A model generated the notes under the pieces. It did not search any database. It was given only the letters and a program-made list of their open reading frames with translations, and had not been told where the DNA came from. From assembly GCA_003952965.2 (NCBI GenBank), contig CM025854.1:12408428-12472427 (forward strand): 64,000 nucleotides of DNA. Direction: 5' to 3'. The position numbers and the translations under genes were made by a program. This stretch comes from Morella rubra (taxonomy: Eukaryota; Streptophyta; Magnoliopsida; Fagales; Myricaceae). Below, piece after piece: positions 21,030-33,700 of this stretch; position 1 is the first letter of the stretch; each line of letters begins with the position of its first letter.

Positions 21030-23043
21030 ACTACTTGCACTGCCATAATAATAATAATACTCATGTTGGCTTAGCTTAGAACAGCAGGACATGAACGTCC
21101 CTAATCAACTTCACCTAACAGAACTATTGAAAATGGCTCACTCACATGTAAATGACCTATTAAGAATGACCCCTTTACCAAATGCTTTCTTTTTTATTTT
21201 GCGACATAAGCTAGTTAATGTTCATTAAAACTTGAATTATACCAGCACGCGTGAACTTCTATGTACGTCTGTAAGCCAGCCATGCATGGCTGCTGAAACA
21301 TTCAAAGATAGTACTAAACCTATACATAAATAACCGCAAAGAAGACAGAAGAAATAGGAGTACACAATATTGTAAAGGGATTAAAGACTCCTAAAATAGT
21401 AATATATATATATATATATATATATAATTATAACCTAAAGTTAGATTTCGAATGAAAGAGCCAGAGCGGCAAGAACAGATGGGAATCAATGGTTTAATTG
21501 AAATAATCAAAGGAAATAAACAGAGCATTTCTGTGTGTGTTTCCATCGACCATTGAATTGCTTGAAGGTACGGAAAGAGAAACGCGGTCGCTCCTAAATG
21601 GTTGGTCAAGAAACCAATATTTTGTGTGTTATTCACTATCGAGGATATGAGCTGGTACGTGTATGAATTTCGTCTGTTGAGGCATTCGTCCCAACCTCCT
21701 AGTTTTACTTTCCAAGGCTCTAATGCCCCCCCGACCACCCTACCTTCCCCCTGTCTCTTGTTGTCAGTGTTTATAATTATCAGGTACGGATTAGCTTAGC
21801 ATAAGAACAATAATCTTTGTTTGTTATTTTTTGTTCTGAGGAGAACAGTAACCCTTTAATTTCATAAGATGTTAACCGTCCAGTTCAAAGTCCCCAGAAC
21901 TCTCATTATTTCCGGGATGGGCCACATAGCTAGCTATCAGCTAGCTCCAATAGCGTCAACAGGGATTTCTCCTCCCTCTCAAAATTTTGTGATTTTTCTT
22001 ATTGTAGGCCATGCTACAGATGAAGCATATTGCTCCACATCATGAGACTGGTCGAGTTGTGGAGTACAGCTGGCCCTAGATTTAACGGCGATGTGCTGGA
22101 CATCTGTCATTTTGGTTGCAATAAAAACTTGGACTTGGAGGGAAGAACTGGTGAACTCTTTTCTATTTGTTTTTATCATTCCTACAACGAGAAGAGGGAG
22201 AAAGAGTCAACAGTCAGAGAGAGAGTCAGATCAGAAAGGAGGTTGGGGACCCGAAAAACTGAAACGAGGAAGTGGGGGTGCGGGAGCAAACTTAATTACG
22301 GTGACAGAGAAGTTGGTGAGGCTTCACAAATATGTTAGCGGAGGAGTAAAGAAGGGCAGCAAAGGCCGTGCTACTTCTCGGGCATTGTAAATTGCTTTTA
22401 CGAATCCTTTTAAGATCGATACTCAAGTCTAAAGAAAAAGCTGGCCAATTGTTATTCAAATTTATTGGACATGTATAGAGACAACAGCTTTGCGAGCTGT
22501 CACAATTGAGGAACCCCGCAGTGAATGCCGACAATCAATTGATTGTAAGACGTGTGAGGCCATCCGATGAGAGCGCCCTCATTAATATTGTTTCAAGAAA
22601 AATCCTTTAATTTGGAATTCTGTTCTAAACGACGTCACTATATTGTAAGGATTTCGTTATCGCCTATCGGAAACATTTCGCTTCGATGAAGCGTTTCGTC
22701 CCCAAAAAAACCAGGCTAGATCTTGCGTGGAGGGTATGTTCGACTATATATGTTTTTGACGAATGGTATGATTTCTGAATCACCGCTTGAAACCGAAAAA
22801 ATTAGGAAACGAATGCGTGTGACCGTGTCAATGACCGAACAAAGCTGGAACTTACTTGAAAAAAAAGAAGAAAAAACAACAAAGCTCGAACTTCTTTTGA
22901 TTGCATCTTTGTACTATTATTATTATTATTTATTTTATCAAAACAGAGTTAAGCAGAAAATAAAAACATAACTAAGGGGTTCAGTCCCCTCATACGTCCA
23001 CAAGAAGTCCGGAAAGTGCTCATTTACATTAGGTAACCTCCAA
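21030..23043. other. Intergenic with (TA)n microsatellite
   Basis: A TA run lies at about 21401-21426. Short open frames around 22030-22534 in purine-rich sequence have no recognisable product. Confidence 0.45.
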
Positions 23044-23379
23044 TCAAAAACAGAGATCTCTCTTAACAAACCTGAATTCTACAAAGTCAAAATGACATAA
23101 GCTTCCATGAATATCCTCCATCCTGCTATTAATACGCCATTCCTCTCTCTTGGGGAAATTCCGAAGAGCTTTAATCAATAGAAGGGCATCACCTTCGAGC
23201 CGGACAGATTTTAACCCTCCTCTAATAGCCTCTTGGATTCCTAACTGTGCTGCTACTGCTTCACCCTCGAGCGGGCTGTCTACAATCTCCTTGCAGATCT
23301 GGGCTTCCGCAACCTTTCTCATTAGTGATGGGTAGGATTTTTCAGCGATCCAGTTCAAGTGAAGCTCAACACGCTTCAA
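23044..23379 (-). pseudogene. RNase H-like (RVT_3) fragment
   Basis: This is an open minus-strand frame of 111 codons. It reads EGEAVAAQLGIQEAIRGGL, then SVRLEGDALLLIKALRNF, and near the end FDFVEFRFVKRD. This is the order seen in the plant RNase H-like domain attached to LINE reverse transcriptases and in small host RNase H-like proteins: a conserved Glu in EGEA, an Asp in EGD, and a C-terminal VKRxxN-type motif. The catalytic N-terminal strand and the final helix are missing, so this is a fragment, probably LINE-derived. Confidence 0.6.
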
Positions 23380-24591
23380 TGAGGCCCAGTAATAAAAAGC
23401 CTAAAAGTGGGTCTATGGGCAGATTTTTAGAGATGTCCTCAAAACCATATCTCATTGACCAAAAATCACATCAGCTTGTAAAGAGACCTGCTCCACTGAC
23501 AACCAATCAGCTCATTCCTTGTGGAAAGAGGAAAAAACTATTTTCTATAAAAGAGGAGCTCCTTGGCTTCCGAAGGGGACTATGGTAAGGAACAAAAAGA
23601 ACATATCTATTTTCTCTAATTTTTCTCATGATTTCACAGATACTAATTTGAGCTTTGAAGGCTGACCCACAGGACAGTCCAGCTCATTTTTTTTCAATTT
23701 TGCAGGTTCTCCACCGTTCTTCATGTTGGGTCTCCGGTCCAATGGCTTCATCAGTTGGTGCTGTTTGTGAGAAACGGTAAAAAATGGCTGCCCTGGCATT
23801 CTGGGCATCGCTCTCATCTTGTCTTATTTTTCTCCACATCTAGACGACTTGTACAAAGAAAGGTGGAAAATGGGTGATTTTCCAAAACCCAACAAGTTTG
23901 TAGGGGCGACAGTGAGATCTGGGTGACAGGGGTGAAAATATTGCTCGAATCTCTCGCGCATTGGAAAATCTGTGGCTCTGAAGGACAAAGGGCAAACTGA
24001 AGCCCTCTCCTTCGCTGTCGTGGCCCCCCTCCCATAAAGGCTCTTTTCGCTTTTGTTTACTGAGTAAGGGTCTATTTGTTTGATTGTAGAATGAAATTTG
24101 TAAAATCTTTTACTTACTTTCTGGTATTTGAGATGCACTTGAAAATTGGGTCAATGGAAAATGTTTTAAAGTCAACGAAAAAAGCCCTCTTCTTTTGCAG
24201 AAAATAAACTAACCCCAACTTTTTCGTAAACTAAACTTCTTTTTCTCTCCCCGACTTTTCCAGCTCCCCCCCGCCTCCTGACGTTTCCAACTTTCACTCC
24301 CCCCCCCGCAGCATAGTCTTTGTCTCTTCTTCTTCTCTCTCTCTCTCTCGCCCACTCACGCTCATCGACCTCCAAATCAAGAAAATCGAAAAAGCCCTAG
24401 ATTCGGAGTTGTATTTGGGATCTGTACACTCTACGCGATTCATTATAAGAACTCCAAACTTTTTCTTCGCTAGATTCGAAGATTTTGTTTTTCTCTATTT
24501 TCGCAAAATGCCTTTGGACTCTTCGTTAGTCCGTAGCCGTTCTTCCTTTACTCTGTTCGTTTTAAGCCACTATGGTCTATACGCAAGGAAA
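23380..24591. other. Intergenic; pyrimidine-rich leader-like stretch
   Basis: From about 24236 to 24370 the plus strand is CT-rich and runs into AAAAGCCCTAGATTCGGAG, which resembles a plant 5' untranslated leader. The only Met-initiated frame after it (24508, MPLDSSLVRSRSS) stops within 40 codons, so no gene is called. Confidence 0.35.
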
Positions 24592-24918
24592 AGACAGAGA
24601 GAGATTATGCTGGTGCTGGTGTAAATGTTCCTTAAGGGATGGTATATATTTGTGGGTAAAAGTGAGAAAGTTTCATGTTTTTATAAGAAGCACATGCGCT
24701 GAACTGGCATTAGGACCACTGCCTTGTCTAAAGTGTTAAAAGATTTTAGTATCAGCATAAGCATTGAATTGAAAGAAAAAGGTAACAGAAAAGGAAAAGA
24801 AAGAGAGAGATTATGCTGGTGCTGGAGTAAATGTTCCTTAAGGGATGGTATATATTTGTGGGTAAAAGTGGGAAAGTTCCATATTTCTCTAAGAAGCACA
24901 TGCGCTGAACTGACATTA
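24592..24918. repeat. Direct repeat, two ~120-bp copies
   Basis: 24592-24712 and 24799-24918 share nearly all bases. Shared words include TTATGCTGGTGCTGG, AAATGTTCCTTAAGGGATGG and AAGAAGCACATGCGCTGAAC, separated by an 86-bp purine-rich spacer. Confidence 0.9.
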
Positions 24919-25554
24919 TAATTGTGCTTTTGACATGTGTTGGATATGCCTGAATGCCCAGCAGAGACTGCATGACAAGGAAATTTTAATTCGGCTTGTG
25001 GAAGTACAAAATATTGGACAGGCAGGATAATTGGCCTTTGTTTTTGGGTAAAAAGTATAACAATATATAAGAGTTTTATTTATAGGATTTATAAATATCA
25101 GAATCTTAAAGTTCACCCTAGGACCGGTTATTGTTGTGCAAATTTGTAGTATTGGCATTTCGAAGTAATGCCACATTGACATAAGTATTTATGCCCTTCG
25201 AAATTGATTGCTGCTGTTTGGGTTACCTGAATAGTTCTTACACTCCATATTAGAGATCATACACAAAATAAAGATTGCGGGCTTATTGGGGATTAAATTG
25301 ATCTAGATCTATACATAGAAGATAGAAAGACCACAAATATTAGTATCTGTAAGTTTTGTGATGACGCCATGTTTTAAATTATATAATATCTTTATTATTC
25401 AGGCTTTGTTTTTTTCTCCTCTCTCACTCTCTGCTTTGTCTTTCTTAAGACTTTCTTCATCAGCTAATTAAAAGCTGAATCTCCAGAGCAAGAAGCTCCT
25501 ACAAAGCTATTGTATTTAAAAACTAGCTTTGGTCTATCTCTAATTGTTTTGATT
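24919..25554. other. Intergenic, no supported gene
   Basis: The sequence is AT-rich with no recognised element. Confidence 0.4.
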
Positions 25555-26840
25555 GTAATAGCCCGGACCGTGAATACCTCAAGCGTTGTCTTATAGTAAT
25601 GGACACAGCTATAAAGCTGAGGTTACGGCCTATGGAAGATCGACAAAGCAACAAGATACTAAGCAAAACACACAAAGGACCTTTTATTAATACTGAGGTA
25701 TTACAAAAGAGGACCCACTTTCTATAATGTACATACTAAAAAGAAAACTGCAGTGGAAAACTAAGAAAACATTAAAATCGAAGATCTCTAATCTTCGTCG
25801 TCAGTGTTATCCAAGTCGAGATGTTGACATAATTATCAGAGTGCGGAGTGATCCACCTATGTCCTTCGTCCCTCTATTAGGACATCTAGGTCACGTGTGA
25901 CATACAGACGGAAAGTCAGCTCCAGAGTGATAAAACCATGTTGAATGGCTTTGGTGAACTCACCTAAATAAACCTCAGACATTTATTAAAGAAATATTTA
26001 ACAAACAACGGTGAGTCCAAATGACTCAGTAAAGCCAGTGGTTAGTACAACAGAATAGCAGATAGAATAAAAGATATTGAAGAAACCCGTTCAACAATAA
26101 AATCTCAACAGAATAAGAAAGTAAATGAAAAGACTCAATTTTCTAAAAAATGATCTTTTCCTTTTTTCATTTTCAATTTCGATCACCACTACTCTCACTC
26201 CCAGAGTGAATCACTTGGCCAGAGTGACGGGTTACAAGTAACCTTCTGTATCTTTGCAGCATACTCCCAGAGTACAATACGGCCTCAAACTCCCAGAGTG
26301 AGTTATCCTAACAAAGGATCTTTCCGCGTACGACGGAGAGGCCAGAATGTCACAACAAGTGAACACATCCTCTTGTGCATAGTACTGTCATGTCTTTACA
26401 GTATTACGTTAAGTATGCATGTCTCATGTCAACGCCCATACATATCATTCATGATATGCAACACCTTAACCATACTTGAACATCACAATATTCCTTTCCA
26501 ACGTACAAGTTAAGTATGCATGTCTCATATCAACGCCCATACATCTCATTTATGATATGCAAGACCTTAACTCGTTTCCATCATCACAACATTATAAAAC
26601 AGTTTTCAAAGGAAAATGTTGTGAAGGCAAAAACAACACTTTGATTTCTCGGTTAAAAACCAGCTTAATCACCACGTAGAAAATACCAATTTTGACATAA
26701 AAGTATTGAAATTCAGAAAGAAATATGTTCAAGCTTTGAAAAACAACTTTTGGAAGAAATTTTGAAAAGAAACGGATCAAAGTTGAAAAACAACTTGAAA
26801 ACAAATCGAACTTTGAAAATGATACTTTTTCGAAAGGACG
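25555..26840 (+). repeat. Probable LTR-type repeat block with internal direct repeats
   Basis: The block opens with TGTAATAGCCCGGACC, a form typical of plant gypsy LTR starts. CTCCCAGAGT recurs at least three times at 26199-26298. A 62-bp unit beginning TTAAGTATGCATGTCTCAT occurs twice (26409-26470 and 26510-26571). No coding sequence is seen and the right border is a guess. Confidence 0.35.
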
Positions 26841-27032
26841 AGCTTGTTCTTCGTCAAGAACACGAAGAACATCAAGAACAATAGGAATAATAGAAAAATG
26901 CTAATCAACATCAAGAGATGCTAGAATAATAAAGACAAGAGATTCACAATAATCATCTTTGAAACTTGAATTGAAATCAAAGATTAATTATGTATATTTC
27001 GTAGTTAATTAATGTTTGTTTAACTGTTGTAG

Positions 27033-27298
27033 GAGCAACGTCAATACCAAGATGTTGCCAATAACAATCACGTTTCACCAGCAATTCATAGATCATCTCA
27101 TGCAAGTCGGAAAACGAGTATTGGTAAGATACAAACATAAATGAATACTGCCATTAATTTAATTTTAAGTATGTACTAAGCTCTTTTATCTTTGTTCATG
27201 TCATTACTGTTTGTTAATTTTACAATATTGTAATAGCAGACAATGTTGATGACGCAGAAAGTGTAGGAGCAGATGGTGCTGAAGGTGGAGAGGATTAA
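27033..27298 (+). pseudogene. C-terminal exons of a CACTA-type transposon protein
   Basis: An exon-like 27033-27123 (EQRQYQDVANNNHVSPAIH) is bounded by TTGTAG and GGTAAGA. It joins in phase to 27240-27298, which reads DNVDDAESVGADGAEGGED and stops. Acidic Gly/Glu/Asp tails like this end many CACTA-encoded proteins. The CACTA terminus 575 bp downstream supports this origin. Upstream exons were not found. Confidence 0.5.
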
Positions 27299-27529
27299 AT
27301 TTATAGTTATTTGTACTTAAATGTCATGACTTGTTAGTTTTTAGTCTATTGAAAAAATGCCCTTCACTTATTTTTGTTTGATGCAAAACTTGTAAGACAT
27401 GCTTATAATGAAATATATTTTGTTTTATTACACTTTTCTTTGTTTGCATTAATCAATTAAAATCTATAACAAAATTTGTATGGTAGGAAAATATAACCAA
27501 AAAAAAATATAAAAAAAAAAAAAACAACA

Positions 27530-27873
27530 AACCTATAGCGCGGTCACTGACCGCCGTTATATCTAAACCAACGGAAAGGGTTATAGCAGCGGTCATGTAA
27601 CCGCCGCTATAACCCTATAGCCGACCGCTGCTACAATCTGTAGCGGCGGTCAACAGCACGTCTGCAGAAAAACCGCAAACGCTGTTGGTTCTATAGCGGC
27701 GGTCCGACCGCCGCTATAGAGCCGACGTATTCACCAGCAGTCTCTATAACCGCGGCTATAGGGCTGTGCCGACAGTGATATAGCGGCGGTCTTGCTGCTA
27801 TAGTCTATAGCAGCGGTTTTTGCACCTATAGCGGCAGTTTCCGACCGCCGCTATAGGTGCTTTTTCTATAGTG
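27530..27873 (+). mobile_element. Right end of a second CACTA element with palindromic GC-rich subterminal repeats
   Basis: The inverted terminus CACTATAGAAAAAGCACC ends at 27873. Inward, TATAGCGGCGGTC and its reverse complement GACCGCCGCTATA alternate about ten times over roughly 330 bp. These form nested palindromes in otherwise AT-rich DNA. The left terminus was not found, so the element is truncated or its left end has diverged. Confidence 0.75.
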
Positions 27874-30606
27874 AACGGTAAGAGTAATGCGTGTTTCTGC
27901 AACGTTCCTAGCAGTTCGCAGCAAGAAATATGAAAGAATAAAAGAGAAAAAGGGCAGTTGGAAGACATTAGATGACACCGATCCGGCATGAGTATCTGGC
28001 CATCGGGTTTCTTTTTTGAGATAAAGAAAAGGGGGGGCTTTACAGAAGTAGTAGTAGTACTGCAGAGTCGATGCATACTCATGAACGTCCCCGATGCCGT
28101 TGCTATAGTCGTAACCCAATCTCAAGAAAAAAGGTTTGTAGTCTGTACAAAAACCCATGTGACTCTGATCAATGTGTGTTCCATAGAAATTACGTGGTCC
28201 CTGCAAGCTGGGTCTCGTGATCTGTTTAGAAAAAGTACAGAAAAACATTTAGGAGTACTGTGTCGTCTCTTTGATCTTTAGGTGTGATCGAGGACCCCCA
28301 AGACAATCTACCTCAAATGTCCTGATTCTTATTGATATGATAAAATATCATCAGAATCCACAGATATTGAAGATTTCAAAACTTCAGGCGCATGGCATTT
28401 GATTCTGCTAGCAGATGATCTTGCAGTATTTTCAACATCATTACTTTTGATCCACAATTCCATGCATGAAGTTGGAATTCCTTCAGAATTTCCCTTCCCA
28501 GCTTCTTCCGACGTTAAACTTTATTCCCTTGTCATTTTCATCAGAAAGAAACATACATGTACGATCGATGTAGAGCCTTTATTATTCTTTTTCGCTTCAA
28601 TAAAGTTTCATGTTTTTTAAAAAAAAACAGTATCTTCAACAAACATAATCCGGAATATCGAACCCCTTCCATCTCCAAAAGCTAATTGGTTCGTGATTAT
28701 CAGAAGCAAGAAAAACCGAGACCAGTACAAAACTCAGGAAACTGAAACCACATCATGCTTTCATGGCTGATCTCGACTGCTCAAGTAAGTGTACATTCCC
28801 TCGTGTATAAAGAAAATCATGTGGAAGTACACAGCTCTCCCAAAAGTAAAATTTTGGGTGGAACCAAAGTGCTTCTTTCTCAGTCTTTCTCACCTATACT
28901 GGATCTATTTTCTTGTCCCCACATGACCACATCCACAATTGTGAAAAGCGGGGTCGGAATAGAAAAGTTGGTAACTCGGAGTAGTGAATATGGTACTTTA
29001 ATTCCCTGAAAAAAAACAATGATGTGAAGTAGACGTACAGTTCTCCCAACACTGAACTTCGTGTTTCACCGTTCACTCTACGACGTCTCCCTGCATAACT
29101 GCGTTTACGTATATATTATGATATATAAGGAATTGGTTTAAAGGGAGGAATCATTGAGATCGGAAAATTAGGTTAGGAGACGAAGGAACTGTGAAGCTGG
29201 CAGGAATATCAAAGTACGAAATCTTGTAGGATAGCAATACTGATCATCGCTGGTCTCACATCATTAAAAGGAAAAACAAAGGGAATCCCATGTCTAAAAA
29301 ATTAAGATAAACACAGTACGTGTGCATCCTATATTTCGGAAATCGTTTTTGAGGATTAATTTACGCCAAATTACATATATATCTCAGACTTGCTGCTACT
29401 TTCTGGTGCTTGGATTCTCCTTCGAGGATTAGTTTTTCCCTCTTTCAACATGAGGTGCTTCCCTATGCTGCTATGCATGCCTCAAATAAGCAATTGAAAA
29501 CTACATGCACTAAGCTCTGACAGTCAGCGTTGGAATAAAGTAAATGCAGATGCCTTAGAAAAGAAAATTGTATGCGATGAACGTGAGGTATATAATTCTC
29601 CCAAAAGTCAAAAGTTTCCTTTTTAGCTTTAGCGTTTGTCTCTCACCTTCTTTGCTTAATTTGTTTTTTTCTTTCTAGTTGGTTGATCATCTCGATCCTT
29701 CTCCCCACGATATTTCTTCAGACCGATTCATGGAATCAATAGTTAAAAAGAAGGCCGGGATCGAACCAATAGGAGCTTTTGGGCTGCTACTGCTATCATG
29801 ACTGAAGGACCTGTTTCCCGAATCTCTTAGTGATCATAAAAAGGGAAAAACAAAAAACAAAAGTACTAGCAATATTCCTCATTCCAGCTTTCCCTTGAAG
29901 TTTAGCTATTTGCTAAAAATTAATGACAATAATAATAATAATAATAAAATCCTGCATTTAGTTTTATCGGATTTATTGCTATTATAAGAATATTGGAAAT
30001 GGAATATATCCTCAGCCCTCAAAAGTTTCTTTGTTACCAGCTTCTTGCTTGTCTTTGTGATAAATTATTTACAATATTAATTGTTCTTATACTAGGAATC
30101 TAAGCCCGTGTTTACACCTTGTTATAAGGGTACTGTTTTGCATTGTCATTCTTTCTAAAGACTCAAAGTCTCTCAGCTTCTGTCAAATTCTTATTTCTTA
30201 ATTTTATTTTTCTTTTGAGACGAATTTTAATTTTCTAAATTAAATTGGTGCCCTATCCTTTTTCTTAGCAATTGGTGGCCTATCCTTGTCAGCGATTCAA
30301 TGGAGCAATTACTCTTTCCAGATTCTTAGGTATAATTTCCTTTCATAGATTTATTTCTCTGTGCTGTACTAATTGGACCCCAGCCGGGCCAGGACCATAA
30401 TTAATATCACTGCAAAGTGCGAGGTAGAGATCGTCCTAGATTCTTTGAAACTAACAACGGAGCAGTGATATACCCAAAAGCTGCCGTTAAGTGCAGTATC
30501 TTCACATTTATACACGTGCACATACATGTAGACATGTTTACCAAGTGTACAAGATCTATATATACTGGGGATCCATAGACATATGCAGACATATAGGTCC
30601 CGTTTC
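27874..30606. other. Intergenic, no supported gene
   Basis: A loosely repeated phrase (CTCTCCCAAAAGT, TTCTCCCAACACT, TTCTCCCAAAAGT) occurs at about 28833, 29041 and 29598, each preceded by a GAAGTA- or GAGGTA-like word. An (AAT)n run lies at about 29925-29946. No coding signal. Confidence 0.4.
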
Positions 30607-30706
30607 ATATATAGGTGCTAGTCAGCTTTCCAAATATATATATATATTAATTAGCAAACGTTATTTTGAAAACATTCGTTTGGAAAGCTGACTAGCACCT
30701 ATATAT
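30607..30706. repeat. Perfect 28-bp inverted repeat (100-bp hairpin)
   Basis: Arms 30607-30634 and 30679-30706 are exact complements, including GGTGCTAGTCAGCTTTCC. The 44-bp loop holds a TA run and an inner CAAACG/CGTTTG pair that could extend folding. It could be a small MITE or a small-RNA precursor. Nothing in the sequence decides. Confidence 0.9.
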
Positions 30707-33700
30707 ATATATATATAATTGCAAATAAAGTAGAGTATTGTATGAAAAGAACTAATCACACTTAAAACATTAATTAATTAACAAACAAAATAATATTTAA
30801 ATTTATGATGATTGTGTTTGCGGAGAAAATAATCTTATTCATAATACAGAGATTAGAATTATTTATAATTTTTTTATTATAATTATATCATATAATTTAA
30901 AAATAAATAAATATAATAAATAGATATTATATCTGGTTATATAAAATCGAAAAGAAAATCTATAAAGAATTACCATAACACACGTGGACACATTCAAACA
31001 GGAGAGAAAATTTGATAATTAACCGAGAGTCGGCGGTTTTAGAAACTGTGTCCTAGGTTATCCATGGCTCTACGAAACTATAGGCTACGTGTCAAATCAA
31101 TGGCCCTAAATTTCGAACTTTGTGAGGATAAAGATTTCCTCGGAGTTGTGAAACTCGTATTCTTTACGAGGCATCTCAGCTCTTTGTAAGATGAACACGC
31201 AAGAGATCAGAGAGCTCGTGCCTTGATGCATCCTCTAGATCTAGTTCAGAAAGCAGACACTTTGTCCTATAAATTAGTCTTAAGTTATTTACAAAAAAAA
31301 ATAAAAATAAAAATAGTCTTAAGTTGGAAGCCACTAGAACTTTTTTGCCTATTAATTTTTTTTTGGGATATCCAATTTAACCTCGAAAGCTATGACACAA
31401 GCCGCGACCCAACCCAAGTAATCTAAAAGAAAGAAAGATCTAGAAAAAGATAGTCATGACCACAGTGGAGGCCATGCAAAGCACGATGCAGCGAACCAGT
31501 GCACGAGGGGGAATTTTGCCATATTAGTACTGTTGATCTCAACCCCTCCGAACCTCCAAATCCCAAGATTACTATTTATATTCTACAGTGGCCGCGTGTC
31601 AATAGAGTACTCCATGTGCATGCGCAGTACTATATAAAGGAAAAACAATTAAAAGTTGATTTCCCAAGTCCAATATAATATACCCCTCTATGAATTCTGA
31701 CTCAAAGTAGGATACTATCTATTAAATTATTCAGAAAACCAGTTGCTTGATTTACCCCCTCGCTAGATATTTCAAGTCGAGCAGGAGCGGGTCATGCATA
31801 AACAAAATCCCACGCTCGAATAAAATATTGCCCAATTTATTCTCCCAATTGACCAGCACGCAAGACCCTTTAAGTCCTATTTGCCATTTGTTTTTTAGGC
31901 TTTCTGTTCATGTGTTTTATAGCTTATGATCATTAATATAATTTTTTAAGTGGCAAACTACGTGTAAGAATGGGCGCCAACCAAGGAATTCTATTTTTTT
32001 TTTTCTAAGCAAGCAAGTAATTCTATTAAACTTCGTTATATGAACAAATATCTCGGTAATTGCTCCCCAAATAGGGGACAATGGGCACCTACCCGCAACC
32101 TGGGAAGGTGAAGGCTGGGGATGCAACTACCCTACAAACACAACAAATTAATTCAAAAGAAAATTAACTTAATTAACCCAGAGGTTTAGTGGTTAGGGCT
32201 TGCAGTATTTTGATGGTTTATTCCGCTTAAAATTTTAAATTTTATAGGTGCTATCAATTTTTTAGGTCATTTTCAAAACTTTTAATCTAACAATTATTAA
32301 GAATTGTATGAAATAAAAGATTGCATAGATCTTGAAATTAGTTGCTAAGCCGGTAAATTGTTCCGGATATCTTCTTAGAAAAACAAAAAATAATAATAAT
32401 TACATGCCTAATCTTAGTGCCACGTTGGTTTAAATCCAGAACCTTCACTTTCTTGATAAGAGTGAAAACATACCACTAGTTTATAAAAAGCCATTAATCC
32501 GTACATACCGCTCTTTGTTTCCTCGGTTGCATAAATTTTTGGTGCTACCGAGCAAGTCTCTGAGGTTTTATACACTCGTCCATGGATTTGCATGGGTTCA
32601 GGACTAACTATCTGATTCTCCTGCTTTGAAAAAAAAAACACCATCTGACTGATTCTGCTTCTAATGGGTCAAAACAAGTATAAAAAGAAGGCCCATATAA
32701 TCTTGAGCTGGCCCATCAAAAGCTGAGAGCGCGCAGAGAATAACTTGAAAGTTTATTTTATAGTTTCTTGAAAATAAGTGGCCCAGTCCGTTAATCTAGG
32801 GCACTTTTGTTACTTTCGGCCCAAAAAAAGAGGTCCACCCTACTCTCTTTATATTTCTACCTTCTTGAAACCCATCCCATCCAAACATACACTACAGAGA
32901 GGCTGTGCGAACATCTCGTGCTAACAGATTCGCCTGTAGGAAAGGAAAGGATCTATCTAAAAACTTCTACACGATATAGTTGTCACTTTTGTACAATCGC
33001 TGATATCCGAACTGAACCAACATAGTTTCGGGGTCTACCTGTTGCTCCGGTTCCATGAGCCCACGACACTGACTACAGGCATCGAATGAGTGTGCCGCGT
33101 TGCATGATGACTGCATAGACTGTCATCGTGTAGTAATTAATGTTGTTTACTGTGCTCTTTCTAATTTTAAGCCCATCAGTAGCTCCATTCTCCTACCACT
33201 GATCGACACCCTCCCCGGTGAATCTTCATTATTTTCTTTTGTTAGCCCTTTCACATTTCCATTAAAATTTTATTTAGAGTATAAACCACCAAAATTCTTA
33301 AATTCAACTCCTCAAACTATCAAGTTTTATTGATATATAATTTGTTATAAGATCCAACAGTAACTGATGAAGCAAAATTAACCAACTTATCACAAAGTCC
33401 ACTGGGCTGAGAATCCGAGAGAACTGAACCAAAAATTTCAATGCTTGGGATGGACTGAAAAGCTTGAACGCTCATTCCTTCCTCTACAAGCAAAGAAAAT
33501 AATCTAGAACATAAAATCCTCCCGTAAGGGTATATCTCCGATGTCTTTGTTAATCGTCATCTTTTTTGTATCTCTTTTATTTGCTGTTCTTTTTTAGAGA
33601 AGAAGAACTTACCCCTTTTCTTTTGTTTTTTTTCCCCCCCCGTGTACCTCTCTTTTACTTCATGGGCCTAGGGCTTGCGAGCCTTCTCTTTCCTTCCTGT

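Noticed and set aside
22030-22534. Frames of about 80-100 codons in purine-rich sequence
   Set aside because: Repetitive charged translation without a domain; no splice context.
32180-32230. tRNA-derived SINE or tRNA gene
   Set aside because: The A-box-like word is present but the B-box is poor and no cloverleaf can be formed.
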